From positions 85,429 through 149,428 of the forward strand of contig QKMY01000057.1 of the NCBI GenBank assembly GCA_003242895.1: a stretch of 64,000 nt of DNA, read 5' to 3'. The position numbers were made by a program, and so were the translations under genes. The number at the start of each line of letters is the position of its first letter. Position 1 is the stretch's first letter. Below the pieces are notes generated by a model. The model was not told the origin of the DNA and searched no databases. It worked only from the letters and a program-made list of their open reading frames with translations. Origin of the DNA: Candidatus Margulisiibacteriota bacterium (GTDB taxonomy: Bacteria; Margulisbacteria; Riflemargulisbacteria; GWF2-39-127). Shown piece after piece: positions 38,076 through 46,238 of this stretch.

Positions 38076-41000
38076 ATGAGTGTTTTAATAGCAGAAAATC
38101 AAACAATAGGTGGTCGGTATCAGCTGGTCCGGAGGCTGGGGATGGGAATCGCCAGTGAAGTCTGGGAAGCAGAAGATATCCAGGCGAAGAACGAGGTTGT
38201 AATCAAGCTGCTCAAAGAGGACGTCAGCTCGAAATACATCGAAGATCTTCTCAGATATAAAAAAGACATGGAAGGCTCGGTAAAGCTCGAACATGAAAAC
38301 CTGGTAAGGGTATATGGGGCGGGAGATTATCAGGAACGCCAGTATCTGGTAGTCGAGAAACTTGCTGGGGAAAGTCTGGACAAAGTCCTGGAGCGAGGGA
38401 AGCGGCATAGTGTCGATGAGGCAATTGAGATAATCAAACAGATTGGGCACGGGATTGAGTACCTGCATAGGTCTGGGAAAGTGCATCGGGACTTGAGCAC
38501 CCGGAATGTCATGGTGAATGAAGGAACGCAGGAAGTAAAGGTAGGAGATTATGGGGTGGCCCAGATACTCGAGTTGGGGAAGATAAAAGAAGAAAACGAG
38601 ATCGTGATGATTTTCGGGTATATGTCACCGGAAGCAACGGGAGTGGTAAATAAACGGATCGATGAACGAAGTGATCTGTATTCATTAGGGATAATTTTTT
38701 ATGAATTATTAACCGGGGAGAAGCCGTTTAAAGGGCGGGATGTGAACCGGTTATTACATGAACAGGTAGCGGTGGTAGCTCCTAGTCCGGGAAGCAGTGA
38801 CCGGGCGGTCCCTGCGGTAATCTCAAAGATCGTCATGAAGTTGATAGAGAAAGAGCCGGAACTGAGATATCAAGAGATAGGCGGGCTATTGTATGATCTG
38901 GACCGGTACAGCAAGGGAGAGAAGTCCTTCGTCGTTGGCGAAAAGGACAAAAAAGTAAAATTGAATTATCAGACGAATCTGGTTGGTCGAGACGAAGAGC
39001 TTTTTACGGTAAAGCAATTAATAAAAGAAGCCAAAGGCGGCAAAGGAGGGATCTGCCTGATCGGTGGCGAGGCTGGTATTGGAAAGAGCCGGCTTGCGGA
39101 AGAGGTCCGGGGAGAGGTTTTTAGTCTTGAAGGAGTGGTGTTCCGAGGTAGATGTGTTGACCAGGTAAACAAAATACCATATTTGCCGTTTAAGGATATA
39201 TTAAATGAGTATCTAAGAGTTCTCGACAAATTACCGGATGCGCAAAAGGCACAGGAAATAGCTGCACTAAAAGAGGTTGTTGGGGAGCTAGGCGAAATAA
39301 TATTAAAAATAAATAGCGGAATAAGTTCCGTTTTCGAAAATGTTCCCAAATTAGTGCCTTTAGATCCTACGAAGGATAATAAACGTTTTTTGATGGTCGC
39401 TGCTGATTTTTTCTGTCAACTCATGCGTAGCAATAACAAAGTCTGTGTTCTCTTTATTGATGATCTGCAATGGGCTGACGAAGGTTCTTTGAGCTTGATG
39501 GAGGAAATCTGTGAGCGTATTAACCAAAGTCACTTGGTAATGCTTGGGACCTACCGTGATAATGAGGTTGATGCCGAGCATAGTCTTAGCAAGATTAAGA
39601 ACAAAATGAAAGACCAGGGTTTAGCGGAAATACAATTGCTGCCTTTCGATTTGAATCGTATGAATAAGTTAATCGCGAACCTGCTGGGAGAGGCTCAGGA
39701 AAAATCTAAGGAATTGAGTGAATATATCCTTGAAAAGACAAAAGGCAACCCGTTTTATGCAATCAATGTAGTCCGGGAACTTATCGATAAAAATGCAGTT
39801 GAGTGGATAGATGGTCTCTGGGAGAAGAAGTGGAATAAAATAAGAGAATTAATCATTCCCACCAACATGGTCGATCTCATTTTGCGTAGAATCAATAAGA
39901 TAAATGATGAGTTGTTAAATGTTTTGATAATCGGCGCAATAATCGGCAGAGAATTCGATCTGGAGCTGTTATTTGAGCTTATTGATAATGACAAAGAAAC
40001 AATTATTAAGCTGATCGACGAAGGTGTTGGCCTGCAACTGCTGGAACTGAGCAGCGAGCGTGGTAAATTGCTTTTCGTCCATGATAGGGTCCGTGATGCT
40101 TTTTATCGCAAGATCGATAGAAATAATATCGAAGAATTGCATGTACGAATAGCAGACGCTATCGAGAAAATAAATAAAGAAACAATAGACAAAGTAGTAT
40201 TTGATCTGGCTTACCATTATACGGCGGGAAAAAATAAAGAGAAGTCGTTACTATATAGCCTTCCTGCGGCTGCAAAGGCAAAAGAGGGATATGCTAATGA
40301 AGAGGCGGTCAAATATTTCGAAATAGCAATAGCTTTGCTGGAAGAGCAGCAAAAAGTAGGTGAAGAGGTATGGATATCTGCTCATAATGAAACTGCTGAA
40401 GTATACGAGGTAATGGGAAAAATGGCAGATGCTGTTCGAATTTACACCGCGTTATTGCCATATAAAAACACTTCTCTTGATCAAGCCGCAATTTATCGGA
40501 AAATCGGCGGTGCATGGTTCAAGCTGGGCGAGCTTAACGCCTGTGAAGAGAGTTTAACCAAAAGCATAACCCTTCTTGGCGAGAAGGTTCCTTTAGGAAA
40601 ATATTCGGAGATCAAATTTCTTTTGAAAGAGTTGGTGGTTTTTTTATACCGAAATCTAATCCCCCCGAAAGTTAAGCTAGGTAACGATAATGCTTCAATA
40701 ATAACAGCTAAAGAAGTTACCCAGTTGTATCTGGAGATGGCAGCGCTATACTCGATGATGAATGTGAATAAGCTTCTATGGTCAATACTTCGGGCAGTAA
40801 ATATCGCGGAATCAAAAATCGGCACTTCAAAAGAGTTGGGATTGGCGTTAAATATGGTAAGTATTGGATATGTAACTGTCGGGTTGTTTAAGAAGGCAGA
40901 AAAAATTAGTGATCGTGCAATAAAAATGCTTAATGAGCTGGACGAAGAAGTAGAGTTAGCAAAGGTAAAAATGTGGACAGGGTTTAGCTATCTAAGTTCG

Positions 41001-43301
41001 TGTGATTACGAAAATGTCCTGGAAATTGAAAAAGCAGCGGCTGAAACCTTGAAACGTATAGGTAGTATGTGGGAGTATGCTTATACGATGGCATGGAGCG
41101 GTACTTCGAACATGTTTCAGGGGAATTATAAAAAAGCACTGGAATGTTACTTTATTTACTTTAATGTAAGCACAATGAATAAAGATGAACATGGGATCTG
41201 CTGTGCCGCCGATATGTTGGTGCGAGCGTTTGTCGAAACCGGCGACTTTGAGAAGGCCAGGAAATACGGTGAAAAAAGTTTGCAGGTCAGTGAAGATAAG
41301 AAGATTTGGTATGTACATTGCCGGGCAAATGCAGATATTGGACTGCTGTACCTCGAGTCAGGCGATTATGACCTGGCGATACAGCATTTAGAGAAAGCCA
41401 GAGATATCCATCGCAAAACCGGCAAAAGTTTTTTTAAGGATATGGTCGTTTATCTCTATATTTCTCTGGCAGACTCCTATATTGAGAAATATCGGCGCGA
41501 CGGTTTCGGAATTAGTAAATCAGACCGGAAAATAGCCATCAAACAGATAAAGGTGGCAATCAACGAAGCCCTAAAAGCTACGAAGCCGTGGCCGAACCAT
41601 CATGGAGGATCGCTACGTATTGCAGCAAAACACTCTGCGTTAGTCAAGAATAACAAAGCCGCGAATTCATATTTTTTAAAAAGTATTGCGCACCTTGAAA
41701 GCATTAGTCGTAAATACGAATTAGCTAAGACATATTACGAATATGGCAGGTTTTTACATGAGGAGATAGGTCAAAAGGCTTCTCGACCAAAATTTGACAA
41801 AGCCTTCCAGATATTCAAAGAAATCAATTCTACTGCCTACCTGGAACGATTGACTCACATTCTGGGTATCAAAGATGTTCAAGCAGAAAGTGTTCAGGAT
41901 CGATTAACAGATAGGCGGGATTTGACCTCAATCATTGAGGTAAGCAATAATTTGAGTTCCATCCTCGAACTAGACAAGCTTCTCGAAAAGATTATGGATG
42001 TCTCGATAGAAATAACTGGTGCACAACGAGGATATTTGTACCTGTATTCTGGGACTGAACGAGATCTTTCAATCAAGGTGATCCGTGAAGTAGGCGGGGA
42101 GTCAAAAATAAACGACATTCCAGTATGCCGGAGAGTGATCGAGAAGGCAACTGAAAGTGAAAATACTGTATTGGTAGGAGACGCGGGAGAGGAATCCTGG
42201 TTGAAGAACGATGATGTCGTTATGAAATATGGGTTGAAGAGTATCCTGTGTATCCCTCTGAGAACAAGGGATGAGCTGATCGGGATAGTCTATTTGGATA
42301 ATAAGTTAGTCGGAGGATTGTTTACAGAGAAGAAGAGAGAAGTCCTGGGAACAATACTGGTACAGGCCTCAATTTCAATTGAGAATGCCCGGACCACTGA
42401 GGAGCTCATGAATATGCACAGGGAACTTGCCCGGCATGCCGAAATACTGGAAGAAAAAGTAAAAGAGCGTACAGAAGAACTGGCCGATAAAAATAAAATA
42501 CTCGTCGAGCAAAACGAGCAGATCAAAAGACAGGAATCGATGCTGGTACAAAAAGAGAAATTGGCTGCATTAGGCGATATCGTAGCTGGTGTAGCTCATG
42601 AAATTAATACCCCCTTGCTTGCAATCACTATCGGAATGAATGGCTATAAACGTTATACTGATGACCTTAGATCTATATTCGAAACAAATAAAACAAAGAT
42701 CGAATACTCTGGCGACAAATTCTTCGAAGTAAACCATGAGCGATATTCCGAAGATATTGATAGCTTATTTGATGCATTGGACCGCATTCGGATGCACATA
42801 ACGAATATGAAATCGTTTATTAAGTTCCAGGAAGCGGCGAAAGGCGAGTTTGATATCAATAAAGAAATAATTACCACCTTAAACATTGTGAATTTCAAGC
42901 TGCCATCAAATGTGTCAATAGAAACTGAATTAGGGGAAGGAATTCCAAAAGTGTACGGAAGTGCTGCTGAAATGAATCAAGTATTCATGAACCTTATCGT
43001 CAATGGAATTGAGTCGATCCCGAAAGAGCAGAAAGGCATCGTATCAATAAAGACGTTCAATCAGATCATCGAAGGAAGATCGCAGGTCATAATAGAAATA
43101 AAAGATAATGGAATGGGGATGTCGGAAGAACAGAAGAATCGAGTATTTAAAGACAGGTTTACGACAAAGGAAAATGGAACCGGAATCGGGCTAATGTTAT
43201 GTTCCGAGATAATCAAAAGACATGAAGCCGAGCTATATGTGGCGGATTCAATTCCAGGATCAGGAACAACCTTTAGGATCGAGGTTTATTGTATTAAGTA
43301 A
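38076..43301 (+). CDS. Giant Ser/Thr kinase - AAA ATPase - GAF - histidine kinase
   Basis: A 1741-residue hybrid signalling protein. The order is: Ser/Thr kinase domain (about 13-275; glycine loop RLGMGIASEVWEA, K44, HRDLS catalytic loop with H137-R138-D139, D158 in DYG, GYMSPEA), STAND/AAA ATPase (Walker A GGEAGIGKSRLA with K337, Walker B CVLFIDDLQWAD), a long helical/TPR-like region (about 600-1270), GAF domain (about 1288-1450), coiled-coil and a histidine kinase with intact H-box VAHEINTPL (H1508) and HATPase boxes (DNGMGMS, GTGIGLML). The start at 38076 is chosen for its GAGGGGGT site; an upstream frame crosses a terminator. A similar plan is known from HstK-type kinases of cyanobacteria. 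Confidence 0.92.
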   Translation: MSVLIAENQTIGGRYQLVRRLGMGIASEVWEAEDIQAKNEVVIKLLKEDVSSKYIEDLLRYKKDMEGSVKLEHENLVRVYGAGDYQERQYLVVEKLAGESLDKVLERGKRHSVDEAIEIIKQIGHGIEYLHRSGKVHRDLSTRNVMVNEGTQEVKVGDYGVAQILELGKIKEENEIVMIFGYMSPEATGVVNKRIDERSDLYSLGIIFYELLTGEKPFKGRDVNRLLHEQVAVVAPSPGSSDRAVPAVISKIVMKLIEKEPELRYQEIGGLLYDLDRYSKGEKSFVVGEKDKKVKLNYQTNLVGRDEELFTVKQLIKEAKGGKGGICLIGGEAGIGKSRLAEEVRGEVFSLEGVVFRGRCVDQVNKIPYLPFKDILNEYLRVLDKLPDAQKAQEIAALKEVVGELGEIILKINSGISSVFENVPKLVPLDPTKDNKRFLMVAADFFCQLMRSNNKVCVLFIDDLQWADEGSLSLMEEICERINQSHLVMLGTYRDNEVDAEHSLSKIKNKMKDQGLAEIQLLPFDLNRMNKLIANLLGEAQEKSKELSEYILEKTKGNPFYAINVVRELIDKNAVEWIDGLWEKKWNKIRELIIPTNMVDLILRRINKINDELLNVLIIGAIIGREFDLELLFELIDNDKETIIKLIDEGVGLQLLELSSERGKLLFVHDRVRDAFYRKIDRNNIEELHVRIADAIEKINKETIDKVVFDLAYHYTAGKNKEKSLLYSLPAAAKAKEGYANEEAVKYFEIAIALLEEQQKVGEEVWISAHNETAEVYEVMGKMADAVRIYTALLPYKNTSLDQAAIYRKIGGAWFKLGELNACEESLTKSITLLGEKVPLGKYSEIKFLLKELVVFLYRNLIPPKVKLGNDNASIITAKEVTQLYLEMAALYSMMNVNKLLWSILRAVNIAESKIGTSKELGLALNMVSIGYVTVGLFKKAEKISDRAIKMLNELDEEVELAKVKMWTGFSYLSSCDYENVLEIEKAAAETLKRIGSMWEYAYTMAWSGTSNMFQGNYKKALECYFIYFNVSTMNKDEHGICCAADMLVRAFVETGDFEKARKYGEKSLQVSEDKKIWYVHCRANADIGLLYLESGDYDLAIQHLEKARDIHRKTGKSFFKDMVVYLYISLADSYIEKYRRDGFGISKSDRKIAIKQIKVAINEALKATKPWPNHHGGSLRIAAKHSALVKNNKAANSYFLKSIAHLESISRKYELAKTYYEYGRFLHEEIGQKASRPKFDKAFQIFKEINSTAYLERLTHILGIKDVQAESVQDRLTDRRDLTSIIEVSNNLSSILELDKLLEKIMDVSIEITGAQRGYLYLYSGTERDLSIKVIREVGGESKINDIPVCRRVIEKATESENTVLVGDAGEESWLKNDDVVMKYGLKSILCIPLRTRDELIGIVYLDNKLVGGLFTEKKREVLGTILVQASISIENARTTEELMNMHRELARHAEILEEKVKERTEELADKNKILVEQNEQIKRQESMLVQKEKLAALGDIVAGVAHEINTPLLAITIGMNGYKRYTDDLRSIFETNKTKIEYSGDKFFEVNHERYSEDIDSLFDALDRIRMHITNMKSFIKFQEAAKGEFDINKEIITTLNIVNFKLPSNVSIETELGEGIPKVYGSAAEMNQVFMNLIVNGIESIPKEQKGIVSIKTFNQIIEGRSQVIIEIKDNGMGMSEEQKNRVFKDRFTTKENGTGIGLMLCSEIIKRHEAELYVADSIPGSGTTFRIEVYCIK

Positions 43302-43353
43302 TAGCAAAGTCTTTAATACCCAAATTGATTAGGTTTTCGGATTTTTTAATATC

Positions 43354-43380
43354 ACTACCCCGCGTTTCGCGCGGGGTAGT
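43354..43380 (+). terminator. GC-rich hairpin, probable terminator of the giant kinase gene
   Basis: An 11-base-pair GC-rich stem (43354-43364 with 43370-43380) and 5-base loop, about 50 bases after the stop codon. The T-rich tail is interrupted, so efficiency is uncertain. Confidence 0.6.
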
Positions 43381-43497
43381 TGCATTTCTTTTTCGAAAAC
43401 TACATTGATTTAGGTATATATAACGTCCGAAATTTTTGTGTTGAATTTAAGGCTTGAAAGTGTTTAAATCTTGCAAAAATGGTAGGGGGAGGACTAT

Positions 43498-44490
43498 ATG
43501 CAAAACGAGTTGAATATTGCAGTCATAGGTATGGGAAATATCGGGACCGCGATTGCAAACATGATGGCGGAAAGCGGAGTCAAAGTTAAGGGCTGGGATT
43601 TTTTAAAGGAAGTAGTAGACGAAATTAATGCTCAACAATCAAACTCTAGATACCTGCCTGACATGGAGCTAAGTGAGAAATTGGAAGCAACAAGTAACCT
43701 CGAAGAAGCTTTCGACAATAAAGATATCGTATTTATCACTATTCCATCGAGTCATATTCCCCGCGTATTGAATCCTTGCAGGCATCGACTGAAAGATAAC
43801 TGTCTGCTTGTAAGCCTGGTTAAAGGAGTTGATGCCGAAACAGGCATGACAGCATCCGAAATGATTCAAGATATCTATCCTAGAAATGAAGTGCTCGTAC
43901 TCTCAGGTCCTACTATCGCCACGGAATTTGTTAAGGATCTTCCTTGTGGGGTAGTCATAGCTGGAAAAAATCAAAAATCCTTGTACAAAGTTGCGAGTGC
44001 TATCGAGACACAAGCCTTCAGAGCCCGGTTCAGTTCGGATGCTATTGGTGTTGAGTGGGCAGGAATCCTGAAGAATTTGTACGTTATCGGAATAGGAATA
44101 ATAGACGGAATGGAGATGGATAGTATTAACTTCAAATCGGCGTTTCTAACAAAAGCCTTAGAGGAAATGGTTGCTCTGGTTACAGCACTTGGAGGAAAGA
44201 GTGAGAGCGTGTATTATCTCGCAGGTCTAGGTGATCTGTTAGCTACTACATTAAGCCCTCATAGTTATAATAAGAGGCTTGGCCAGCTCTTGGCAGAAGG
44301 ATACTCGCTGGACAGGGCGCAAGAAGAAATGGGAACGCTGCCGGAAGGAATGAATGCTCTGCGGAATGCAGTCTATCTTTCGGAGAAACTGCATGTGCCA
44401 ATGCCAGTTGCTCATGGGATCCTTAGCGTAACCGAAGGTGATATCGAGCCGATGTATTTAATTAAGAATTTTATGAAGATTGCGATTTAA
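43498..44490 (+). CDS. gpsA: NAD(P)H-dependent glycerol-3-phosphate dehydrogenase
   Basis: GpsA makes sn-glycerol-3-phosphate for phospholipid synthesis. The 330-residue protein has an N-terminal Rossmann fold (IAVIGMGNIGTAIANMM), the LSGPTIATEFVKDLPCGVVIAG segment, the catalytic Lys in AGILKNLYV (K192), the AGLGDLLATTLSPHSYNKRLG motif and a C-terminal helical domain. The dinucleotide loop is GMGNIG in place of the GAGAWG-type loop of many homologues. GGGGGAGG just before the ATG is a strong ribosome-binding site. Confidence 0.93.
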   Translation: MQNELNIAVIGMGNIGTAIANMMAESGVKVKGWDFLKEVVDEINAQQSNSRYLPDMELSEKLEATSNLEEAFDNKDIVFITIPSSHIPRVLNPCRHRLKDNCLLVSLVKGVDAETGMTASEMIQDIYPRNEVLVLSGPTIATEFVKDLPCGVVIAGKNQKSLYKVASAIETQAFRARFSSDAIGVEWAGILKNLYVIGIGIIDGMEMDSINFKSAFLTKALEEMVALVTALGGKSESVYYLAGLGDLLATTLSPHSYNKRLGQLLAEGYSLDRAQEEMGTLPEGMNALRNAVYLSEKLHVPMPVAHGILSVTEGDIEPMYLIKNFMKIAI

Positions 44491-44525
44491 AAAGTCAATT
44501 GCCCTGAGATAATGATAATCTCTTC

Positions 44526-44554
44526 TTATCATTATTAAAAAATAATGCTAGAAT
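44526..44554 (+). promoter_or_regulatory. Promoter of the candidate small RNA
   Basis: TTATCA (44526-44531), a 17-base spacer and TAGAAT (44549-44554). Transcription would start near 44561. The -35 box lies in one arm of an AT-rich hairpin (44509-44518 with 44526-44535) just after gpsA. Confidence 0.5.
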
Positions 44555-44586
44555 ATCATTACATTAAAAGTGTTGGGAGGTCTGTT

Positions 44587-44640
44587 ATGTATTTATTTAC
44601 AAATACACCCAACATGATATTTCCTCCGGATCTTCTTTAG
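44587..44640 (+). CDS. Possible 17-codon ORF inside the candidate RNA
   Basis: ATG with a perfectly spaced GGGAGG site (44575-44580, 6 bases before the ATG) opens a 17-residue frame, ending in TAG. The ribosome-binding site lies inside a helix and could be masked by CCTCC further on. There is no run of one amino acid to suggest a classic attenuator peptide. It may be a leader peptide or a chance frame. Confidence 0.3.
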   Translation: MYLFTNTPNMIFPPDLL

Positions 44641-44696
44641 ACAGCATGGAGGTTACAGATATGTAAGTGTTGTATAAGAAGATTAACATATCTGAC

Positions 44697-44725
44697 AAAA
44701 AGGGCAATTAATTTTGCCCTTTTTT
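44697..44725 (+). terminator. Rho-independent terminator of the candidate small RNA
   Basis: An 11-base-pair stem (44697-44707 with 44714-44724), 6-base loop and T-run of six. Confidence 0.85.
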
Positions 44726-44820
44726 ATGTTTAAGCGAAAATAATTATGGGAAAATATTAGATGTCCAGGATTAGTATTGCTATTTACTCACTATTTGAAA
44801 CGATAACACAAAAGATTAAC

Positions 44821-44984
44821 TGCAACAAATGAAAAGTTAATACGATATATAGATAGTAAAGAAATATTGATAATAGCTTAGTATTCGCACCTATATTTTG
44901 TGTTGTTTTAAAAAGTATATAGCTATAGCAAAAAAAACAGATAATAAAATGCAACAAAATTGAATAGCTTACGATATATATATA
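44821..44984 (+). repeat. Imperfect direct repeat of about 35 bases
   Basis: Two copies (44821-44855 and 44950-44984) both begin TGCAACAAA and end with ACGATATATA followed by an A/T-rich TAG tract. They lie 129 bases apart upstream of the small unknown gene. Confidence 0.5.
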
Positions 44985-45017
44985 GGTGGAAAATAATCAT
45001 TAAAGGGGATGGATATT

Positions 45018-45401
45018 ATGACATCATTTGGTATTAATCCAGAAAATCCAAGAATATTAACAAATAGAGGACCAGTTAAGAATGATAAGCCGACTGATGA
45101 TGCACCAGCAGCACCAGCCAAAAAAACATCTACAGATGAAGCCGGAAATCAGTATTTAGCCGGAATGATTGCAAGTGCACCAGGAATTAATCCTAGCAAA
45201 ATAAGTCTTGTTTCTTCAACTCCAGTATGGGAAAGCCCTGGCTTTGTTTCTGAGACCAAGCAAATGGCCGCTCAGGTACCCATGACAGCCATATTAGGTG
45301 AGACAATAAAAAATGCTATCAGTACTGTATATGGAAATACAAGCGAAGCTGATAGTTTATCAGCCGCAGTGAACAGCCAACTAAATACGTCTATAATATA
45401 G
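45018..45401 (+). CDS. Small hypothetical protein
   Basis: A 127-residue protein rich in Ala, Ser, Thr, Pro and Asn, without cysteine, signal peptide or membrane helix. The N-terminal 45 residues look disordered, and the rest has a repeated Ala-Ser-Pro-rich character with two likely helices near the end. The ATG at 45018 follows AAAGGGG (45002-45008) at a good distance; an earlier ATG at 45009 touches that site. I do not recognise a family. The gene stands alone, and a terminator follows. Confidence 0.65.
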   Translation: MTSFGINPENPRILTNRGPVKNDKPTDDAPAAPAKKTSTDEAGNQYLAGMIASAPGINPSKISLVSSTPVWESPGFVSETKQMAAQVPMTAILGETIKNAISTVYGNTSEADSLSAAVNSQLNTSII

Positions 45402-45425
45402 TTACTTATAAAAATAAATAAATAT

Positions 45426-45466
45426 AAAACCCTCGAGAGTTATCCCCTCAATCGAGGGTTTTTGTG
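45426..45466. terminator. Bidirectional terminator shared with the end of lipM
   Basis: An 11-base-pair stem (45426-45436 with 45452-45462) and 15-base loop, with A-run and T-run flanks for both directions. The last codons and the stop of lipM (45448-45450) lie within this hairpin. Confidence 0.75.
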
Positions 45467-46221
45467 TCTATTTCGGAGGTTTCGGTAAGTATAATCCCTA
45501 AGTTTTTTTCAAAATGAGCTGCCAGAAGTTTAGCAAGATAATCAAAAGTAAAGTTTGTGGTAGTTAATGATTCCATATCCGCTGATTTTGATTTCAGCGA
45601 AGTAATGAATCCAGTATTTTTACAGAATGGTATCCAAAAAGAATAATCGGAAGAAAAAGGAATAGTACCTTGTTGTAATAATGCTTTTTTCCCTCGTTTT
45701 TGTGCACTTCCAGCTATTTTTTGACCTTGGATGGTGACAAGCTCATAACGTGCCGGTGTTGCAAAACAGATTCTTTCAAAAGTATGTTTATTTTTGTTGT
45801 ATAGAGTTGATTTTGCAATGGAGGCAATAATCCCCAGCTCCAATAGCATTCCAGCAATGGCTTTATGAATATGCGTGCAGCTTTGTTCTATTCCCTTCGG
45901 TAGTCTCGTTGTTTCAAGTTTCGTAACAATACTGTAGGTTAAATCTCCGCTATTATGAAATACTATTCCGCCTCCGGTAGGTCTTTTGGCGGCTATCTGT
46001 GTGCGGTTGGGTATCTTCTCGATATAGAAGTCGTTTTCCAATGATTGACTGTACCCATAAGTAATACATGGTTGATCCCAGGAATAAATTCGAAGTGTTG
46101 CAGGTATTTCATTTGCTTCAATATTAGAAAAAAGATCCATGTCTTTGCGCATGTTATTACATGCATTATCAGGTGAATCAATTATTAGGTTCCAGTGATG
46201 TGGCCTTTCAACCTCGTTCAT
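45448..46221 (-). CDS. Lipoyl-transfer enzyme of the LipM/LplA family
   Basis: A 257-residue biotin/lipoate ligase-fold protein with KRPTGGGIVFH, a CFATPARYELV segment holding a Cys (C152) in the position of the catalytic Cys of octanoyltransferase LipM, and KIAGSAQKRG followed by LLQQGTIP. The Cys favours octanoyl transfer to GcvH over ATP-dependent lipoate ligation, although both are possible. It is the last gene of the glycine cleavage operon, consistent with modifying the H protein. The gap to gcvPB is 17 bases. Confidence 0.85.
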   Translation of the reverse strand: MNEVERPHHWNLIIDSPDNACNNMRKDMDLFSNIEANEIPATLRIYSWDQPCITYGYSQSLENDFYIEKIPNRTQIAAKRPTGGGIVFHNSGDLTYSIVTKLETTRLPKGIEQSCTHIHKAIAGMLLELGIIASIAKSTLYNKNKHTFERICFATPARYELVTIQGQKIAGSAQKRGKKALLQQGTIPFSSDYSFWIPFCKNTGFITSLKSKSADMESLTTTNFTFDYLAKLLAAHFEKNLGIILTETSEIDTKTLD

Positions 46222-46238
46222 GTGTTTTACTCCGAAGG

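Larger units (their letters stand above)
44561..44725 (+). ncRNA. Candidate structured small RNA or leader, about 165 nt
   Basis: The inferred transcript contains several perfect helices: TGTTGGG (44571-44577) with CCCAACA (44608-44614), enclosing GTATTT/AAATAC (44589-44594, 44601-44606); CCTCC (44623-44627) with GGAGG (44648-44652); and CAGATATGT (44656-44664) with ACATATCTG (44686-44694). It ends in a terminator. CCTCC can also pair with the GGAGG at 44576-44580, and ATCTTCTT (44630-44637) with AAGAAGAT (44676-44683), so the helices compete, as in switches. I recognise no known RNA family. The next gene is 290 bases downstream. Confidence 0.45.
44491..45017. other. Intergenic region with candidate structured RNA
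   Basis: About 525 bases without a conventional gene. The left half holds an RNA-like locus with promoter and terminator (44526-44725). The right half (44726-45017) is very AT-rich and contains an imperfect direct repeat (44821-44855 and 44950-44984) ahead of the small unknown gene. Confidence 0.6.
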
